Positions 60,361 through 64,000 of a DNA stretch of 64,000 nt are shown piece by piece (within the stretch, counting starts at the first letter, position 1; every line of letters begins with the position of its first letter). The notes beneath the pieces were generated by a model, which saw only the letters and a program-made list of their open reading frames with translations, searched no databases and had not been told where the DNA came from. A program made the translations under genes and the position numbers. Source of the stretch: Ignavibacteriota bacterium (GTDB taxonomy: Bacteria; Bacteroidota; Ignavibacteria; SZUA-365); assembly GCA_016218045.1 (NCBI GenBank), contig JACRFB010000018.1:25619-89618 (forward strand), read 5' to 3'.

Positions 60361-61282
60361 TGTACTAGCTAAGATTAGAACTGGCGGACGGTGGCTCTGT
60401 CAGTCCGATTCGAAGTCGTAAATGATGTTTGTAATGTATCGAGGAAAAATTGTTTTGCAGGCGGCATAGAGGCGAGAAAAGCCTACGCAGACGTCTTACC
60501 TAAGCAGTCCTAACCCGAGTGCAGCCTGACGGTGTTGTAAGTGGTTAGCATACGACGCAATTCTATAGGATCTCCTCGATACTGATGCAGGTGAACCGCC
60601 GGAACGCCACGGTATAGAACACGGATTGGATCGTCATATGAGAAAGCTCGTAGGTACCGTTGGTTAGCGTAAGCCGCGTCTCCTGGGAGAGAGGACGAAT
60701 TCTTCCAGGGCTCGATACAAGTCGTAGTAATGATGCTTGCGTACGCCGCATAACTCGGTGCCGCATCCAGTGCCCAGGCGTAGCAATCGCAAGCCGTGTT
60801 CCACATAGAATGGTTCTACTGCTTCCGAGCCATGTACACCGCCAAGGCTGTGACTTTTCAAGATGGTCTCGATATCATGACGCCGCCAAGTTTCCTGCCC
60901 GCTGGCCGTAGGGGTCAAGGAACGCGTATTTGCGAGGTTCACTTCACACTTTGGACTGCCGTAGGTTGGTTCCACGGAAATCTCTCACGGGACTGCCTCT
61001 TCGATGGACGTATCGACACGGTTCTTCAGGAACGGCTTTTTGTGCGACATATCCTGCAAGGCGAGTTCACCGCCCAGATCGAACAGGTCGCTGAACCTGT
61101 AGTAGCTGTCACGAGAATAGCCCATGATCTTGCACGCCTTCGAGACGTTCCCGAGACGTTCTGCAAGACGGAGCAATCCGAGTTTGTTCCCGATGAGTTT
61201 CTGTTGCGTGGTCATCGTCACACGGTCCTTTCGTGTGGTGGTTGATGATACGCGTCTGTCAGATATTATCCTAACTTGTACA
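60361..61282 (-). mobile_element. IS481-like insertion sequence, complete ends but decayed transposase
   Basis: The right end (61282 inward) reads TGTACAAGTTAGGATAATAT on the minus strand. The left end (60361) reads TGTACTAGCTAAGATTAGAA on the plus strand, an imperfect terminal inverted repeat matching ~22 of 31 positions. GAGT flanks both sides (60357-60360 and 61283-61286), a 4-bp target-site duplication. The element is 922 bp, shorter than full IS481 members, consistent with an internal deletion. The same right end starts a second copy at 63861. Confidence 0.8.
60513..61215 (-). pseudogene. Degenerate IS481-type transposase
   Basis: The N-terminal helix-turn-helix part is intact (TQQKLIGNKLGLLRLAERLG, NVSKACKIMGYSRDSYYRFS, LKNRVDTSIEEAV) and ends in a TGA at 60985. 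The same frame continues VEPTYGSPKCEVNLANTRSL, TWRRHDIET and then jumps to EPFYVEHGLRLLRLGTG and TELCG, missing about 100 residues with part of the DDE core. Further frameshifts scatter NGTYELSHMTIQ, FYTVAFRR and TTYNTVRLHSG over other frames. The copy starting at 63928 has the same N-terminus. Confidence 0.8.
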
Positions 61283-61325
61283 GAGTCGGAGTGATGCGCT
61301 TGTTAGCTTGCTTCCAATCACACAT

Positions 61326-61844
61326 TCATTCATTAATTATTTTTTGAATGGGATAAAAATACCCTTTCCTCCATCCATATTTTTCCGTCATTTGGGCTGT
61401 TGGACAACAATGCGCATCGTCTTGACGCCAATATGGCGCCGTAATAATAATTGTCTTGTTCACCACTTGCATATCACCACCCTTTTCACGCGATTGATGA
61501 AACAGCTCTGTAAGACGTCCATTCCGTATTGTGAAAACATAATGCTCAGCGCTTGAACAAATCGTTCCATTGATTCCAAGTTGCAATGTAAAAGCAGCGT
61601 CCGTAACACCATCCGCATTAAAATCGGAATAGCATATTCTGCCTAATTTTGCACTTAGAACAACACTTTCTTTCCCTACATTTCGTTTTAACTCCCCATT
61701 TGACAATTCAACTTTCTCCTCTGAAAATATGAAAGTATGATTTCCAAAGTTCACATCCTCCACCCTGGCTCTGTGTGTTTGGGCTTGAGCACAAACACAG
61801 ATCAAAGCAATAAACACACTTGAAAGAAGCGACGACGTTGCCAT
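61326..61844 (-). CDS. Exported protein of unknown function (island)
   Basis: A 172-residue exported protein (signal peptide MATSSLLSSVFIALICVCAQAQ) in the AT-rich island. A single Asp-rich loop, CYSDFNADGVTDAAFTLQ, resembles an FG-GAP/VCBS calcium loop, and the C-terminal half contains YRQDDAHCC-like Cys residues (APYWRQDDAHCCPTAQM). No family is recognised. It lies 43 bp from the IS end and 18 bp downstream of the lipoprotein gene on the same strand, so the two probably form an operon. Confidence 0.65.
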   Translation of the reverse strand: MATSSLLSSVFIALICVCAQAQTHRARVEDVNFGNHTFIFSEEKVELSNGELKRNVGKESVVLSAKLGRICYSDFNADGVTDAAFTLQLGINGTICSSAEHYVFTIRNGRLTELFHQSREKGGDMQVVNKTIIITAPYWRQDDAHCCPTAQMTEKYGWRKGYFYPIQKIINE

Positions 61845-61862
61845 ATAAATTGTCTTCCGATT

Positions 61863-62771
61863 CTATCTATTTGGTGTCTGCAGTTCGCTGTATTTACGCG
61901 ATGTGATTACAGCAAATTGATTCAAATCATTACATGAAACCGATATATCGTTGGTGCCATTGCAACGCAGATTAATGATAAACACACTCCCACCCCATTC
62001 ATCCCAATTAACAGTATGAGTACCAACCCGAATATCATCTAAATCAGTAGATTCTCCATTCTTCTTCACGCTTCTCGCAATTCCTCGAACACTGAATGAG
62101 AATGGCCCACCGAGTACCCATAAATATTCAACGCAATTTAATTTCATCTCTTTGATTTCAATACCTGATGGAACTCGCAATTCAGCTGACGCTTTATATG
62201 CGCCAATGAATATAATTCTTTGGTAAATACTACTTGATTCGCCATAATATACAACTGATCTCCAAATTGCCGCTTTCCAATATTTAGATCGTATAATATT
62301 GACTCTATGATAGTTTGGTCGTTGATCCATATCGGTTCTGGTCGAACGTATTGTATTTAAAACCTGCGACAGGTCGGCTTCAAGAAATTGAATTTCATTG
62401 AGATGCTTCCCTTTATCATCGGATAGTACTGTGATTCTCCCGGATTTTTCAACAAACGCCTTTGTCGATTTGGAAAGCGACAAATAAATGAACTCGGAAT
62501 TGGACTTTATTACATCAAAGTGATCTTCAGTGGCCTTTTCTCGAATATCACCAAGATTAAGTGTTTCTCCTTTTTCCAAAGGAATATATGTTTGTATTGC
62601 GCAATTGACTGGTGTATTGTCGGCATTACTTTCTTTGTTGCTAATAGGCCGGTATTTCGAACTTTCTTCTGGGATGCCATCTGAAGAATATGTCCCCTTA
62701 TCAGATCCTCCACATCCGAGAAGAGAAAAGACGAGAATTAAGAACAGCGGAAAACAATTGACCTTTTTCAT
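61863..62771 (-). CDS. Lipoprotein of unknown function (island)
   Basis: A 302-residue predicted lipoprotein (lipobox FSLLGC after MKKVNCFPLFLILV). The N-terminus after the Cys is GGSDKGTYSSDG, a flexible linker. The rest is mixed alpha/beta with no recognised motif; near the end, WDEWGGSVFIINLRCNGTND suggests a beta domain. Codon use is AT-rich like the SPARTA genes. It is first in a two-gene minus-strand unit with the protein at 61326. The function is not assignable. Confidence 0.65.
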   Translation of the reverse strand: MKKVNCFPLFLILVFSLLGCGGSDKGTYSSDGIPEESSKYRPISNKESNADNTPVNCAIQTYIPLEKGETLNLGDIREKATEDHFDVIKSNSEFIYLSLSKSTKAFVEKSGRITVLSDDKGKHLNEIQFLEADLSQVLNTIRSTRTDMDQRPNYHRVNIIRSKYWKAAIWRSVVYYGESSSIYQRIIFIGAYKASAELRVPSGIEIKEMKLNCVEYLWVLGGPFSFSVRGIARSVKKNGESTDLDDIRVGTHTVNWDEWGGSVFIINLRCNGTNDISVSCNDLNQFAVITSRKYSELQTPNR

Positions 62772-63266
62772 TGGAGTCTCCTGCGGTATGATTATTTGAA
62801 GGTACCAGATTTTGCTAACGTGATTCGAAATACTTATACCTCACGCCTAGCAACAATTAAGCGAACCCGCATAAAATGCGGATTTCAAAATCCAGTAAGT
62901 CTAATGCGCATGTGATTCATGCTGTTAGAATACGGCAGGTGTACCCATTCAAATTCATTGTACGCGCACCGTGTCCTTCGTGTCTCAGGTTATGCGGGTC
63001 CAGATAACAACAGTCAACAACTAGAACACGACCGAATGTCGATGCCGATCGAATGCTGGGCCGATACCACGCGAGACACCCTCGACAGAACCCATCCGCC
63101 TCGGTCGTAAATTCCCGTTGCCCCGTTTCACCAATGTTTTGAGGATCAATCACGTGTCGCGCTGCCCTCAGCGTTGTGGATGCGGGCAACATACGGTGAG
63201 GCAGGGTGAATGTCAATACGTGTTACTATGGGGTAGGGAAGTTAATATCCGCCGGCCCGGGGTGCA
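62772..63266. other. Non-coding spacer with small hairpin
   Basis: About 500 bp without a convincing gene. It contains the leader of the lipoprotein gene, a perfect hairpin CCGCAT-AAA-ATGCGG (62867-62881), and from ~62920 a GC-richer stretch where a 99-codon minus-strand frame is open (62917-63216). No recognisable family or start signal supports that frame. Confidence 0.4.
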
Positions 63267-63299
63267 GTGATAAGAGTCGGGGTCGCGTCTCGTTGTGGG

Positions 63300-63830
63300 G
63301 TGATCGACGTGAAAATGTCGTTTTCGAGCCGTAATCGGTGTTTCGCACAAAAACATAGTGTGGTGACACGGTTGCAGAGTGTGGTGACTGAACTCGCAAG
63401 GTGCGGAAACACAATTTCAGTGTGTGTGACCGAACTCGCAGAGTGTGATGCACGTTTTGCGAGGGGAGTGAACGAACTCGCACACTACTGTGACTGAACT
63501 TGCAGAGCCCGGTGACGACTTTTACACTGTGTGAACGAACTTGCAGTCACCGGCACCGACCTTGCGAAGTATGGAAACACTGTGCAGAGCATAGTGACGG
63601 AACTCGCAAAGACCGTGACTGAACTTGCAGTCTCTGTGAACGAACTCGCAGAGTGCGGGAACAACTTTTGACCAAGACGTACCGAAGTCGCAGAGTGTGC
63701 GCACCAATCTCGCAATGTCAGGCGCCGAACTTGCAACTGCTGTGAACGAACTCGCAAAGTGCGGTGACACATCTGCGACTATACGCACCGAACTTACATT
63801 GATGTGAACTGAACTCGCAAAGACCTTTTT
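63300..63830 (+). repeat. Degenerate GTGACTGAACTCGCA repeat array
   Basis: About twenty imperfect iterations of a word close to GTGAACGAACTCGCAGAGTG, spaced ~21-36 bp apart, for example at 63379, 63428, 63468, 63490, 63531, 63596, 63616, 63637 and 63741. In the plus frame it reads V-T/N-E-L-A...C-G (VTELARCGN, VTELAECDA, VNELAHYCD), but stops and frameshifts break it. Spacing and unit sequence vary too much for CRISPR. It lies between the lipoprotein genes and the second IS copy. Confidence 0.8.
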
Positions 63831-63860
63831 CGCAACTGCGAACGACGTTTTCGCGTGATG

Positions 63861-64000
63861 TGTACAAGTTAGGATAATATCTGACAGACGCGTATCATCA
63901 ACCACCACATGAAAGGACCGTGTGACGATGACCACGCAACAGAAACTCATCGGGAACAAACTCGGATTGCTCCGTCTTGCAGAACGTCTCGGGAACGTCT
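63861..64000 (+). mobile_element. Second copy of the IS481-like element (5' end only)
   Basis: TGTACAAGTTAGGATAATAT at 63861 and the following ~140 bp match the minus strand of the element ending at 61282 almost base for base (one difference seen, CACATGAAAGG versus CACACGAAAGG). It is in opposite orientation to the first copy and runs off the window, so its integrity is unknown. Confidence 0.85.
63928..64000 (+). CDS. IS481-type transposase, N-terminal fragment at window end
   Basis: Starts MTTQQKLIGNKLGLLRLAER and continues LGNV to the window edge, identical to the start of the decayed transposase at 61215. The helix-turn-helix begins here. Whether the full gene is intact cannot be seen. 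Confidence 0.8.
   Translation, partial: MTTQQKLIGNKLGLLRLAERLGNV

Noticed and set aside
60300..60450. tRNA or integrase attachment site beside SPARTA
   Set aside because: GGTTCGATAATGG at ~60326 looks like a T-loop, but no acceptor or anticodon stem can be built; the sharp boundary here is the IS end.
62800..62890. Integron attC-like site around the CCGCAT-AAA-ATGCGG hairpin
   Set aside because: No convincing R/L core boxes (GTTRRRY / RYYYAAC) in the right arrangement and no integrase in view.
62917..63216. A 99-codon minus-strand frame as a gene
   Set aside because: No family similarity, no start signal, composition unlike the neighbouring island genes.
63300..63830. CRISPR array
   Set aside because: Units are imperfect, spacing varies from ~21 to over 40 bp, spacers share words with repeats, and no cas genes are present.
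3547..63860. tRNA or rRNA genes anywhere in the window
   Set aside because: Scanning intergenic DNA by eye for T-loop and anticodon-stem patterns gave no foldable candidate; a covariance-model search would settle it.

Overview
The window looks like chromosomal DNA of a GC-rich member of the Bacteroidota–Chlorobiota–Ignavibacteria/Kapabacteria assemblage. This is an inference. It rests on at least five secreted proteins ending in type IX secretion (T9SS type A) sorting domains, a TANFOR-like giant surface protein, a Bacteroidota-style TonB receptor with a CC-D-L-S plug motif, and many secreted OmpA, FG-GAP and BNR-type proteins. No rRNA, tRNA, CRISPR array or prophage was seen.

Layout. 1-5.8 kb: a von Willebrand A/Ig-like T9SS cargo, a Cys-motif redox protein and a second T9SS cargo. 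5.8-9.5 kb (minus strand): an arsR-led metalloid/thiol operon (ArsR, ArsP-type permease, two thioredoxins, a CcdA/ArsG-like membrane protein and an ArsF-like protein). 9.5-22.5 kb: a SnoaL-like protein, a tandem-duplicated lipoprotein, PD40-OmpA, an M16 protease, an unknown secreted protein, a collar/tail-fibre-like surface protein translationally coupled to a small T9SS cargo, and a BNR-repeat protein. 22.7-29.5 kb: an SLC13 transporter, a GH3 glycosidase and a three-gene minus-strand set (diheme cytochrome c, FG-GAP/T9SS protein, small Ca-motif protein). 29.8-38.6 kb: a three-gene cell-surface operon (beta-barrel, 1628-aa TANFOR-like protein, FN3 protein). 38.9-45.7 kb: a secreted SNase, then a second arsenic locus (arsR, acr3, arsM, arsC, Cys-rich protein, TonB receptor) interrupted by repeats. 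45.9-51.9 kb: a hybrid histidine kinase and a complete sugar ABC transporter. 51.9-53.3 kb: a repeat-rich spacer with a REP-associated (IS200-like) transposase relic. 53.3-56.9 kb: a HutH-like lyase, a T9SS-tagged cyclophilin and a small outer-membrane protein.

At about 57.1 kb the base composition falls sharply (AT-rich codons, TTG start) and a defence island begins. It holds a TIR-APAZ gene overlapping a short prokaryotic Argonaute gene, which together form a SPARTA-type system. Next comes an IS481-like element with clear terminal repeats and a 4-bp target duplication but a decayed transposase. Two secreted/lipoprotein genes of unknown function follow, then a degenerate repeat array of ~21-30 nt units, then the start of a second copy of the same IS in opposite orientation, running off the window end.

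The other striking property is intergenic. Several families of short 'word' repeats (7-mer, 10-mer and ~100-bp composite units, hairpins, REP-like palindromes) recur at gene ends throughout the window, split the second ars locus, and form a 1.4-kb block after the ABC operon.
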